DNA from: Sphingomonas sp. OV641
GTDB taxonomy: Bacteria > Pseudomonadota > Alphaproteobacteria > Sphingomonadales > Sphingomonadaceae
Assembly: GCF_900109205.1 (NCBI RefSeq)
Contig: NZ_FNZB01000001.1
Span: 2,232,001 to 2,296,000 of the forward strand
Length of the DNA: 64,000 bases
Reading direction: 5' to 3'
The notes below the pieces were generated by a model, which had not been told where the DNA came from, made no database searches, and saw only the letters and a list, made by a program, of their open reading frames with translations. Positions 34,204-42,822 of this stretch are shown piece by piece. Positions within the stretch are counted from its first letter, which is position 1, and the number at the start of each line of letters is the position of its first letter. The translations under genes were made by a program, and so were the position numbers.

Positions 34204-34343
34204 GCCCCCCGCCCTTCGGTCCCTGCCCTCACCACCTGTCGCTGCCGCGCAAACGCCGATTTCCCCGTCATGCCGCCGTAACGCGCCATGCGGGGAAAGG
34301 GACCATGAAAATCAGATCGTTGCCGCTTCGGGGCAACAAAGGA

Positions 34344-34381
34344 GACCGGAGGGCGCCCATGGCTGCAAGCGCCCCCCGGTC
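34344..34381 (-). terminator. hairpin after the adhesin gene
   Basis: GACCGGAGGGCGC pairs with GCGCCCCCCGGTC (12 of 13 pairs) around a 12-base loop, 15 bases beyond the adhesin stop on the minus strand. Confidence 0.65.
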
Positions 34382-34395
34382 AAGCGAGCTTCAGC

Positions 34396-36771
34396 CTAGA
34401 ACTGATAGCCAAAGCCCGCATTCGCACCGCCGTAACCCTGGCTGTCGATGGTGGCGCCGACGCGGAAGATCGAATGGCCATCGTTCAGGAAGGTGGATGC
34501 GCCGATCGCCAGTGCCGATTGACCGCGATAGGTGCCGCCGCCAACCGCCACCATCGATCGGCCCGGCTCGTTCGCCTGCGGCAGGCCCGCCGCCGCCAGC
34601 GCCGAAGAGGTTCCCGCGCTGAGATCGCGGCGAACCTCACGCAGGTTGAAATCCATCGATGACAGCGCCTGATTCAGCCGGGTGTCGGTATAAGCATTCG
34701 CCTGGTTCACCGCGGTCTGAAGCCCGCTTTGCAACTGGCCCACGTTGACCGCGTCGGTGGCAGACGTGCCCGCCGCCACGTTGCGCAATACCACCGCGCT
34801 GCCCGTGGTGTTGAACGTCACCGATGTACGCCCCTGATCATATTGCACCGAATTGGCGCCCAGCGTCGCGGCCTGCTGCGCCACCTGATTGGTGGCATAA
34901 AGCTGGCCACCATTCACCGCCTGCGTCGATCCGGCCGCCACCGTGCCAGCGGCCACATTGTTCAGCGCCACCGCCGCGGCGGGATCTGCCCCCGCCAGCG
35001 TGATGCTGTTGGTTCGCGCGCCGGCCGCGTCGCGATCATATTGGACGCTATTTGACGCCTGGGTCGAAACGGCGAAGAGTTGCTGGCCGTTCACCGCGTC
35101 CGTCGAGGTGGCGGAAACGGCGCCCCCGGCAATGTTGTGGAGCGCGACGGGCGCAAGCGTGTCGGCGCCCACCAACGTCACGTCGTTGGTCAGCGTCCCG
35201 CCGTTCGGCGCGGTCGGATTGTCGGGATTGCTATATTGCACGGGGCTGACGGTGCTGCCGACAACCAGGTTGCTGAAATTGGTGATCGCCGTGGTGTTGG
35301 CGCTCACCTGCGCGTTGGTGCTGGCGAGCTGATCGCCGTTCACCGCATCCGTCGACCCCGCCACCACTGCGCCGGCCCGCACGTTGCGCAGGCCCACCGC
35401 GCCGCCGCTGGCGCCCACCAGCGTCGCGTCGTCCGTCACGGCGCCGCCATTGGGCGTCGTCGGCGCGGCCGCATCGGCATAGCGGAGCGGCTGATTGGCG
35501 AGGCCAGCGCTGATATTGGCGATCTGGGTAGTGTTCGCGTCCACCTGAGTCGTCAGATTCGTGATCGCACCGGTGTTGCCGGCGACCGCCTGGTTCGTGG
35601 CGAACAGTTGGTCGCCGTTTACCGCGTCGGTCGATCCGGCGGCCAGCGTTCCCGCCCGCAGATTGTGCAACCCGACGGGCCCGCCGCTTGCCCCGGCGAG
35701 GGTGGCGTCATCGGTGACCGTTCCGTCGTTCGGCACCGTGGGGCTGCCGGGCGAGGAGTAGCGGACGGCTCCCGCCGATCCGTTGCCCAGCGTGGCGATG
35801 GCGGCGGTATTGGCCGCGACCTGTGCATTGGTGGCAAACAACTGACTGCCATTCACCGCTTCGCCCGACGTGGCCGTGAGCGCGCCGGGGGCAACGTTGG
35901 CAAGGACGGTGCCAGCGCCGCCCGCCAGCGTCACCCGGTCGCGGGCGGCGCTGTCATATTGCACCGCGACGCTGCCCAACGCCCCCAGCTGGGCCGAAAC
36001 GCCGTCCACCTGCCCGACTGTTGCGGCGTCCGTGGGCGCGGTGCCCGGTGCGACGTTGGTCAGCTGGCGCTCTGCGCCCGGCGCGCCGATCGACACTTCG
36101 CCGGCGGAATTCTGCAGGCCGGTCAGCCCCGTCGCCGTGTAGCCGGCCAGGGCACCTCGCGTCGCCGTGGTGCCGGCGCCAAGCGCAACGCTGTTCGCCG
36201 CCGTCACGCTGCTGTTGGTGCCAAGCGCGATACTGCCGGTCGCCCCAGCTTCGGACCGGGCATTGTTGCCAAAGGCGATGGCATTGATGTCGCTGGCAAA
36301 TGCCGCCGCGCCATCGGCGCCCAGGCCAGTGATCTGGTTGCCGCCGATCGCGACGCCCGCGGGCGTATCGAGCGTGATCGAATCGGAAGTCAGCCGGCAT
36401 TGGTCGGTCGGGCCGACGATGGTGCCGTCGGTTGCAAGCGCCTGGAGCGTGATGGGAGCCCCGCTCGCCGCCTGGGCCAGCAACCCGGTCGCGTTCAGGC
36501 TGAGATCGGGCAGCAACACGCCAAGCACCGGAAGATCGAGAATGCTGTTCACCGTGGTCTCGATCGGCGTCGCGATGCCGGTGATCACCGGTGACAAAAT
36601 GTCGGTCACTGCTGATCGCGGCAGGCTGACGTTCGAACAGGCGCTCACCACCCGTTGCTGCGCCTCGGCCTGCTCCGCAAGCGTCATCGCCAGCAGAATG
36701 GGTGCGCTCAGCACGGTACGGGTCAAAAGCCGCGCTACAATGTTGGAGCGCGGATGTTTCTTGCCAGCCAT
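34396..36771 (-). CDS. Trimeric autotransporter adhesin, YadA-like
   Basis: Surface adhesin of 791 residues (type Vc secretion). The start at 36771 has a perfect AGGAGG 6 nt upstream. It has a signal peptide (about 13-38, ending EQAEAQ), a short N-terminal region without known domain, a small head with YadA-like heptad-type repeats (GSIALGTNSSV, NSVALGAG), then repeated necks of the form DAVNGxQLxATN, and a C-terminal four-strand anchor (about 730-791) ending in GFGYQF, which trimerises to form the outer-membrane pore. Three ALB-type stalk units of about 80-90 residues are similar at both DNA and protein level. Likely role: attachment or aggregation. It sits near UDP-glucose dehydrogenase and the exopolysaccharide region. 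Confidence 0.93.
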   Translation of the reverse strand: MAGKKHPRSNIVARLLTRTVLSAPILLAMTLAEQAEAQQRVVSACSNVSLPRSAVTDILSPVITGIATPIETTVNSILDLPVLGVLLPDLSLNATGLLAQAASGAPITLQALATDGTIVGPTDQCRLTSDSITLDTPAGVAIGGNQITGLGADGAAAFASDINAIAFGNNARSEAGATGSIALGTNSSVTAANSVALGAGTTATRGALAGYTATGLTGLQNSAGEVSIGAPGAERQLTNVAPGTAPTDAATVGQVDGVSAQLGALGSVAVQYDSAARDRVTLAGGAGTVLANVAPGALTATSGEAVNGSQLFATNAQVAANTAAIATLGNGSAGAVRYSSPGSPTVPNDGTVTDDATLAGASGGPVGLHNLRAGTLAAGSTDAVNGDQLFATNQAVAGNTGAITNLTTQVDANTTQIANISAGLANQPLRYADAAAPTTPNGGAVTDDATLVGASGGAVGLRNVRAGAVVAGSTDAVNGDQLASTNAQVSANTTAITNFSNLVVGSTVSPVQYSNPDNPTAPNGGTLTNDVTLVGADTLAPVALHNIAGGAVSATSTDAVNGQQLFAVSTQASNSVQYDRDAAGARTNSITLAGADPAAAVALNNVAAGTVAAGSTQAVNGGQLYATNQVAQQAATLGANSVQYDQGRTSVTFNTTGSAVVLRNVAAGTSATDAVNVGQLQSGLQTAVNQANAYTDTRLNQALSSMDFNLREVRRDLSAGTSSALAAAGLPQANEPGRSMVAVGGGTYRGQSALAIGASTFLNDGHSIFRVGATIDSQGYGGANAGFGYQF
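34731..35876 (-). repeat. repeated neck/stalk units in the adhesin
   Basis: Six occurrences of the neck motif (DAVNGxQL and variants) at about 34740, 34915, 35090, 35340, 35615 and 35855. The upper three are joined by similar units carrying TxPNxGxxTxDxTLxGA and LHNLRAG-like strands. The spacing (about 175-275 bases) and similarity make this stretch a likely site of recombination between repeats. Confidence 0.7.
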
Positions 36772-37152
36772 GTCATCCTCCTGTTTTGACCGGCGGTTCA
36801 CGCCGGACGACGGAGAATGGTGGAGAGCGCTCAACGCGCTGTTACATAGGCATGTACATATTTCGCGCGGCGAACTGCCTCACGTGAAGCGCGAAAAAGC
36901 ACAGAAGCGGGGCACAATGCTGCAATCTGGCATGTAGACGCTGTAATATACTTCAATTCGTGGGGCGCCGGTCATCGTGACAAGTGGATCCGCCTCTCAC
37001 AGGACGACAGATGCAGCCTCTTTATCGCCCAGGTTTTGCACCGCACGGCCACCAACGCGTTTAATCCTGAGTTCGTCGGAGTACGCGCCCGAGGACACGC
37101 TCTCCGACAAGCTCAAAACGACGCCGGTGGTCGATATCGGTAGTGGCCAGCG
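36772..37152. other. upstream region of the adhesin, AT-richer
   Basis: 381 bases without a supported gene between the adhesin start and the end of ugd. It is visibly richer in A and T than the flanks around 36840-36960 (for example ACATAGGCATGTACATATTT, TGTAATATACTTC) and likely holds the adhesin promoter. A GTCGGAG/CTCCGAC dyad with a long loop around 37076-37110 could end the ugd transcript. No operator was recognised. Confidence 0.5.
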
Positions 37153-38490
37153 TCACTCGGCCGCGCGCGCCTGCTCCTTCGGATAGGTCGGACGGCCGAT
37201 CCCCACGTGATAGAAGCCCGCGCGCTCCGCCTCATCGGCATGGTAGACGTTGCGCAGGTCGACCAGCACCGGCGCCGCCATTCGCTCGCGCAGACGCGCC
37301 AGATCAAGCGCGCGGAACTGGTTCCACTCCGTCACGAGCACCACGGCGGATGCCCCCTCGGCAACGGCATAGGCGTTGTCGACATAGGTCACGTCCGGCA
37401 GCATGGTGCGCGCCGCATCCATCCCCTCCGGATCGAAGGCGCGGATCCGCGCCCCCGCGCTGATCAGCCCCTGCACGATGTCGATCGACGGCGCGTCGCG
37501 CATGTCATCGGTGTTGGGCTTGAACGTCAGGCCAAGCAGGCCGATCGTCCGCCCGTGCACGCTGCCGCCGACGGCGGCGATCACGCGCGCCGCCATCGCC
37601 TTTTTGCGCTCATCGTTGATCGCGGCGGTGGTCTCGATCAGCCGCACCGGCGAACCGAAGCTCTGCGCCGTCTTCACGAGGGCCATCGTGTCCTTGGGAA
37701 AACAGGAGCCGCCGTAACCCGGGCCGGCGTGGAGGAACTTGGTGCCGATCCGATTGTCCAGCCCGATGCCGCGGCTGACATCCTGCACGTCCGCACGCAC
37801 TGCCTCACACAGGTCGGCGATCTCGTTGATGAAGGTGATCTTCATCGCGAGAAAGGCATTGGCGGCATATTTGATCAGTTCGCTGGTGCGCCGCGCCGTG
37901 AACAGCACGGGCGAGCGATTGAGGTAAAGCGGGCGATACACTTCTTCCAGCACCTGGCGGGCACTTTCGTCTTCCACCCCGACGACGATCCGGTCCGGGC
38001 GCTTGAAATCCTCGATCGCCGCGCCCTCGCGAAGGAATTCTGGATTGGACGCAACGGCGAACTGCGCGCCCGGATTTACCTCGCGGATCAGGCGTTCCAC
38101 CTCGTCTCCCGTTCCGACCGGCACTGTCGATTTGGTGACCACGACGGTGAAGCCGCGCAGCGCGGCGCCGATTTCCCGCGCCGCGGCATAGACATATGAC
38201 AAGTCGGCATGGCCGTCGCCGCGCCGCGCCGGCGTGCCGACGCCGATGAACACCACGTCGGCATCGCCGACCGGGCCGGTGAGGTCGGTGGTGAAGGACA
38301 GACGGCCCTCCGCCACGTTGGTCGCAACAAGCTGCTCCAGCCCCGGCTCGTAGATCGGCACCCCCCCGCTCTTGAGCAGCGCGATCTTGCCCTCATCCTT
38401 GTCGACGCACACCACGTCATGCCCAAAATCCGCGAAACAGGCCCCAGACACCAGGCCGACATAACCGGTGCCGATCATTACGATGCGCAT
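37153..38490 (-). CDS. ugd: UDP-glucose 6-dehydrogenase
   Basis: Cytoplasmic enzyme of 445 residues that makes UDP-glucuronic acid from UDP-glucose with two NAD. The N-terminal Rossmann motif is MRIVMIGTGYVGLVSG, the catalytic cysteine lies in GPGYGGSCFPKDT (about 255-267), and the C-terminal domain has LGLTFKPNTDDMRDAPS. The start at 38490 begins the Rossmann fold; the frame is open to 38736, but that extension has no family resemblance. UDP-GlcA is the donor for the GumK-type transferase 7 kb away, so this gene probably serves exopolysaccharide synthesis. Confidence 0.96.
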   Translation of the reverse strand: MRIVMIGTGYVGLVSGACFADFGHDVVCVDKDEGKIALLKSGGVPIYEPGLEQLVATNVAEGRLSFTTDLTGPVGDADVVFIGVGTPARRGDGHADLSYVYAAAREIGAALRGFTVVVTKSTVPVGTGDEVERLIREVNPGAQFAVASNPEFLREGAAIEDFKRPDRIVVGVEDESARQVLEEVYRPLYLNRSPVLFTARRTSELIKYAANAFLAMKITFINEIADLCEAVRADVQDVSRGIGLDNRIGTKFLHAGPGYGGSCFPKDTMALVKTAQSFGSPVRLIETTAAINDERKKAMAARVIAAVGGSVHGRTIGLLGLTFKPNTDDMRDAPSIDIVQGLISAGARIRAFDPEGMDAARTMLPDVTYVDNAYAVAEGASAVVLVTEWNQFRALDLARLRERMAAPVLVDLRNVYHADEAERAGFYHVGIGRPTYPKEQARAAE

Positions 38491-38698
38491 TCCTGCTTTC
38501 CCCCTGTCGAACGTGACCACGGCCGATTGATCCGCGCGGCGCAGCGCGCGTGCATGCCGCAGGCCGGGCCACCCGATGCCGGCCGGTGGTGGTTCTAGCA
38601 GGGTCAGATTTGCAGTTCGGCTTCGGTGAAATGCGTAGGTTGTTACGTGTCCGCAGCGATCGAGGTGCGAGAAGAGAGCTGCTGCGTGCGCGTTTGGG

Positions 38699-39346
38699 TC
38701 AGCGGGATTGGTTCTGGTGCGAGCGGGTTTCCCCATTGTGGCCGAAATCAGCCGAGAAGGCGATGCGCAATGCCTCCGACAGGCTGCGCACGCCCAGCTT
38801 CGACATCAGATTGGCGCGGTGGATCTCCACCGTGCGCGGGCTGATATCGAGGTCGTAGGCGATATATTTGTTCGGCAGCCCGCGGGTCAGGCCGCCAAGC
38901 ACATCGCGTTCCCGCTCGCTGAGCCGCGCGATCAGGCGCCGCGCCTGTTCCTCGCGCGCTGCAGCGGTGGACACATCGGCCAACCGGTCAAACCCCTCGC
39001 TCAAGGCGTCGATCAGCGCCTCGCGCTCGGGCGGCTTTTCCAGAAACGTCAGCGCCCCGGCGCGCATCGCCTTCACCGCCACCGTGATATCGCCATGCCC
39101 CGTCAGGACGATCACGGGCAGGTTGACGCTGGCCTGCTTCAGCTGCTGCTGCACCTCCAGGCCGCTCATGTCCGGCATGCGGATGTCGAGCAGCACGCAT
39201 CCGGGATCAATCCGCGCCACCGCATCGACAAGGGCGGTGGCACTCCGCCAGCTGCGCACGGCATAGCCCTCCGCCTCCAGCATGAAGGCGGTGGCAGCCC
39301 GGACTTCCTCCTCGTCATCGACGAGGTGAACCAACTTATTCTCCAT
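38699..39346 (-). CDS. FixJ-family response regulator
   Basis: Two-domain regulator of 215 residues: receiver with acidic DDEEE near residue 10 and phosphoacceptor in VLLDIRMPDMSG (about 53), conserved LTGHGD and EKP motifs, then a LuxR-type helix-turn-helix (LSERERDVLGGLTRG to SPRTVEIHRANLMSKLGV). This is the NarL/FixJ arrangement. The ATG at 39346 overlaps the end of the kinase gene by 11 bases; a second ATG six bases upstream is possible. Partner of the upstream kinase. Targets unknown; the neighbouring ugd gene and the exopolysaccharide operon are candidates by proximity only. Confidence 0.93.
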   Translation of the reverse strand: MENKLVHLVDDEEEVRAATAFMLEAEGYAVRSWRSATALVDAVARIDPGCVLLDIRMPDMSGLEVQQQLKQASVNLPVIVLTGHGDITVAVKAMRAGALTFLEKPPEREALIDALSEGFDRLADVSTAAAREEQARRLIARLSERERDVLGGLTRGLPNKYIAYDLDISPRTVEIHRANLMSKLGVRSLSEALRIAFSADFGHNGETRSHQNQSR

Positions 39347-41306
39347 GCCCATACCCCACTTTACGGCACAAGGTGAAACGGAAGCTGGCGCCGCCGCCCG
39401 GCGCGGCACCAGCCCAGATACGGCCGCCATGCGCCTCGATAATGGTTCGGCAGATCGACAGGCCCACGCCCAAACCGTTCCGCTTCGTGCTGACGAAGGC
39501 GTCGAACAATTGCTCGGCCATGCCCGGCTGGAAGCCGGCGCCGCAATCGTCGATGCTCACCTCCACTTCCTCCGGCCGCACCGCGACGTGAACGGTGATG
39601 AGCCGGGCGTCGCCGTGGCGGATCGCCTCCACCGCGTTGCGCACGAGGTTGACGACCACCTGCTGGATCTGCACGCGATCGGCGAAGATCTCGGCCGGCG
39701 GCCCCGGCTGGAAATCCAGCGTGACCTGCGCTTCCTTGACCACGCCCGTCACCAGCGAAAGGCCGCTGGCGATCACCTCATTGGCCTGTTCCACCGCCAG
39801 CAGGGTTTCGCCGCGCGACACGAACTCGCGCAAATGGCTGATGAAGCGCCCCGCCCGCACCGCCTCCTTCGCCGCGGCGGCAAGCCCGACATCGATGCGC
39901 GGGTCGTGCGGCTCCCCGGAACGTGCCAGCAGGCGACGGCACCCTTCGATGTAGCTCGCCATGGCGGTCATCGGCTGGTTGAGCTCATGCGCCAGGGTGG
40001 AGGCCATGGTGCCCATCGCCGTCAGCCGGGCGCCGTGCAGCACTTCCATCTGAAGCGATTCCACCATCGCGCGCGTCTTTTCCTGCTCCGTCAGGTCGCG
40101 CACGAACACGGTGTAGAGCCGGCGCGAACCGGCCGAGGCGGTGCCGATGGTGAGTTGCGCGGGAAAGGAGCTTTCATCCACTCGTTGCGCAAAGACGCGG
40201 CGGGTGGTGGCCTGCAGTTCCGGCGCGTGCTCCGCCGCATTGGTGAAGAACATCGCCACGTCGGCATGCCATTGTTCGCACCACAGCATCGACGCATGCT
40301 GGTTGATGACGTCCTTTTCGTCATAGCCGAACATCTGCTCCGCCGCCGGGCTGAACAGCTGGATGTGACCCTGATCGTCCAGCAGGATGGTCGCGTCCGG
40401 CACGGCGGCCAGGATGAAGCGGAGCTGGTTTTCCCGCAGGCGAACGGCCTGTTCGATCTGCAGCTCCACCGTGATGTTGCGGATCACGACGCCAAAGCCG
40501 CGGTGATTGCCTTCCGCATCGCCAATCGAGGTGATCGTCAGCTGGCCAGGAAAGCGGCTGCCGTCGCGCCGCTGGCATTCGCCGGTCTTCTCGTAGCGGC
40601 CCGCCTCGCGCGCCCGCGTCAGCCAGACCTGCGCGGCATGGGCATTGGCGCCGGGCGCGAACAGCGAAAGATCGCGGCCGATCGCCTCCCCGTCACGCCA
40701 CCCCAGCACGTGCGCAGCGCCCTGATTCCAGTGAACGATATGCCCGCCCGGATCGAGCATGCAGATGGCGCAATCCGCCGCACTGTCCAGCAGCAGCTCG
40801 AGCTCCAGCGCGGCGCGAGTCAGGCGATTGGCCTCATTCTCCGCCTCGCCCCGTTGCAGGATCGCCCGGATCCCCACCAGGCCAAGCGCGACGGAGCACA
40901 ACAGCAGCAGCGTCAGCGGCGCGCCCTCGCGGCTGACATCCTGCCATTCGCGCAGAAACGCGGCGTTGATGGCAAAGGACGTCAGGACGGTCAGCAGCGC
41001 CAGCCGCACCCCGCCGAGCCACCAGGCAAGCAGCCCCGCGGCGATATAGACGAGGTAGTAGAGGTTCTGCGGGAGGAACGGCTCGAGCAACAGCCGCCCC
41101 GCCGTCGCCACCAGGAGCAGCCCGACGACGCCTACCATGCGCCAGGTCATCAGCGTATCGGTAAGCAGGTTGCGCATTTCACCGACCAGCCCGGTTGGCG
41201 GAAAAGACGGCAGCCACGAACGCAGCGTTTCACGCCGGAACGATGATGACAGCGCCGAACTGCGCACCGAAGCCCGCGGCCCCGCCTTGCCAAGCAAGCT
41301 CAGCAT
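39336..41306 (-). CDS. FixL-like PAS sensor histidine kinase
   Basis: Membrane kinase of 656 residues. It has hydrophobic helices in the N-terminal part (about 58-75, 82-100, 103-120, 130-148), two PAS domains (about 165-280 and 290-410), and a kinase core of FixL type with the His in STLAHELNQPMTAMASY and an HATPase with NLVRNAVEA, DCGAGF and GLGVGLSICR. The second PAS aligns with the haem PAS of FixL in general shape, but the haem-ligand His region here reads EQWHADVAMFF and lacks the usual HDxY context, so haem binding is doubtful. The start has AGGAGGAGGG upstream. Co-transcribed with the FixJ-like regulator. Confidence 0.92.
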   Translation of the reverse strand: MLSLLGKAGPRASVRSSALSSSFRRETLRSWLPSFPPTGLVGEMRNLLTDTLMTWRMVGVVGLLLVATAGRLLLEPFLPQNLYYLVYIAAGLLAWWLGGVRLALLTVLTSFAINAAFLREWQDVSREGAPLTLLLLCSVALGLVGIRAILQRGEAENEANRLTRAALELELLLDSAADCAICMLDPGGHIVHWNQGAAHVLGWRDGEAIGRDLSLFAPGANAHAAQVWLTRAREAGRYEKTGECQRRDGSRFPGQLTITSIGDAEGNHRGFGVVIRNITVELQIEQAVRLRENQLRFILAAVPDATILLDDQGHIQLFSPAAEQMFGYDEKDVINQHASMLWCEQWHADVAMFFTNAAEHAPELQATTRRVFAQRVDESSFPAQLTIGTASAGSRRLYTVFVRDLTEQEKTRAMVESLQMEVLHGARLTAMGTMASTLAHELNQPMTAMASYIEGCRRLLARSGEPHDPRIDVGLAAAAKEAVRAGRFISHLREFVSRGETLLAVEQANEVIASGLSLVTGVVKEAQVTLDFQPGPPAEIFADRVQIQQVVVNLVRNAVEAIRHGDARLITVHVAVRPEEVEVSIDDCGAGFQPGMAEQLFDAFVSTKRNGLGVGLSICRTIIEAHGGRIWAGAAPGGGASFRFTLCRKVGYGHGE

Positions 41307-41951
41307 AAGCCCTCCTCCTTCGCCGAAATGCGCACGACGAACCGTGATGCGCTTCCGACGGCCGGAGCAAAGCCCGGCAAGACCCTGTAACTGGCGCGAC
41401 CTTTTTTCTGCTCTCTACCTAGCTGAACTTACATATATTTCAAGAAGTAGGTTCATATCAAAGGTATTACACGCGCTCCATTGCGAACTCCGGCGGATGC
41501 TGGCGCTCGGCGTAGGACGTTATTAAGCACTTGCGCGTTTTATATTGTTGCTTGCTGCCTTTGGAGTGAGAGCCGGATCCGCTGACCTGCTTCATGGCTG
41601 CGATTGAGTTCTTCACCCGAGATCGCCAGATCAGCGATGTAAAACTTGTATAAACGGGGACAGGAGCAGCACTCGCGCAGCCCGCCACGACATTACTGTT
41701 CGTGTCTCCGAACTGTTCAGTGTGATCGACCGCAGCAAGCAGCAGTCATACCAGCCCTTTGTTGATCGTTGGATTAACAGATACAGTAGCGATCCCCGTT
41801 TGGTGCCCCTGCACAACATGCCATAGACCTCAGCACGATATGGTAACGGCGGCTACGCGTAACACTATACGTAATTGCCGCAATGGACAGCATCGAACGA
41901 TGTTGTAGCATCCAAAACGAATAGAGCTTTATTATCCATCCGGGAGCGACA
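41307..41951. other. 645-base AT-rich gap, possible gene remnant
   Basis: No intact gene. Base composition shifts clearly towards A/T from about 41400 (CTTACATATATTTCAAGAAG) to 41945. On the plus strand a frame without a start codon is open from 41608 to a TAG at 41824 (72 codons) and reads protein-like (for example RAARHDITVRVSEL, then QPFVDRWINRYSSDPRLV), as if it were the tail of a decayed gene. I do not recognise its family. The rest holds the promoters of the kinase gene (-) and of the glycosyltransferase (+). Confidence 0.4.
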
Positions 41952-42803
41952 ATGAAGATCAGCGTCGTCATTCCCACGCATCGCCGATCAGAGCTTTTGT
42001 CGCGCGCGATCAGCAGTGTGACCGCACAGGTTCGTCCCGCAGACGAAATCATCATCGTGGATGACGCAGACGATTCGGCCAGCCGAATGGTGGTGGAGCA
42101 AGCAGCGGCAACCGGTTCGGTGCCGATCCGCTATGTCCGCAACACCAGCTCGCCGGGCGCGTGCGGGTCTCGCAATCTCGGAGCCTTTGTCAGCACCGGC
42201 GACTGGGTGGCGTTCCTCGACGATGATGACGACTGGACGCCTGACTTCCTGGAGCAGCTTGCCCGGCCGGCAAGCGCGGGCACGCCGCTCGTCCTGTCCG
42301 GCCTGGTGCGGCACGAGGCGGGCCACGCGCCCGTCGTGAGGGCCAGCCCGGAAGGGCTCACCGCCGCCACCGTGCTGGCGCACCGCAGCTCGATGACAGG
42401 CAGCAATTTCCTGATCCGGTCGGATCTGTTCTGCGCAGTGCGCGGCTTCGATCCGTACATGACCGTGTTCAACGATTGGGACTTGTTCATCCGCCTGATC
42501 AAACATGGCGCCAGCTATGCGGTGGTGCCGCTGCCGCTCGCGCACTGGCGCGAACATCCCGGGGAGCGCATTGCAACGCCGTCGCTGCGCCGGGCCGACG
42601 GCCTCTCGCGGTTCCTCGCCCGGCACGGCTGCGGTCTTCCCCATGCGATGCGGCGCGAATTGCGCACGACGATGCTCGGCATCCGCCGCGCTCATGTTGA
42701 CGCCAGGTGGCGTTATCTCGAGCTCAGCGTCGCGCTGGCGCTGGCGCATGGCCCGCGTGAATCGCTTTCCCGGCTGCGCGGCAGGCGCGCCGCCCTCGCC
42801 TGA
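41952..42803 (+). CDS. Family 2 glycosyltransferase
   Basis: GT-A-fold transferase of 283 residues: nucleotide-binding start KISVVIPTHRR, D in IIIVDDADD, the metal-binding FLDDDDDW (about 92-99), and an acceptor-side NDWDLFIRL (about 176) that matches the ED/QxxRW-like position. GGGAG lies 6 nt before the ATG. It is convergent with the last gene of the exopolysaccharide operon and could add a side-chain sugar, but it is on the opposite strand, so separately controlled. Confidence 0.9.
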   Translation: MKISVVIPTHRRSELLSRAISSVTAQVRPADEIIIVDDADDSASRMVVEQAAATGSVPIRYVRNTSSPGACGSRNLGAFVSTGDWVAFLDDDDDWTPDFLEQLARPASAGTPLVLSGLVRHEAGHAPVVRASPEGLTAATVLAHRSSMTGSNFLIRSDLFCAVRGFDPYMTVFNDWDLFIRLIKHGASYAVVPLPLAHWREHPGERIATPSLRRADGLSRFLARHGCGLPHAMRRELRTTMLGIRRAHVDARWRYLELSVALALAHGPRESLSRLRGRRAALA

Positions 42804-42822
42804 ACGCGCAGCACCGGTTCGC

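Noticed and set aside
34731..35876. Regular repeats considered as a CRISPR array.
   Set aside because: Units are 175-275 bases, imperfect, and in frame within a trimeric adhesin gene.
35080..36594. Long plus-strand open frame opposite the adhesin.
   Set aside because: Gly/Arg/Val-rich shadow of the repetitive adhesin sequence.
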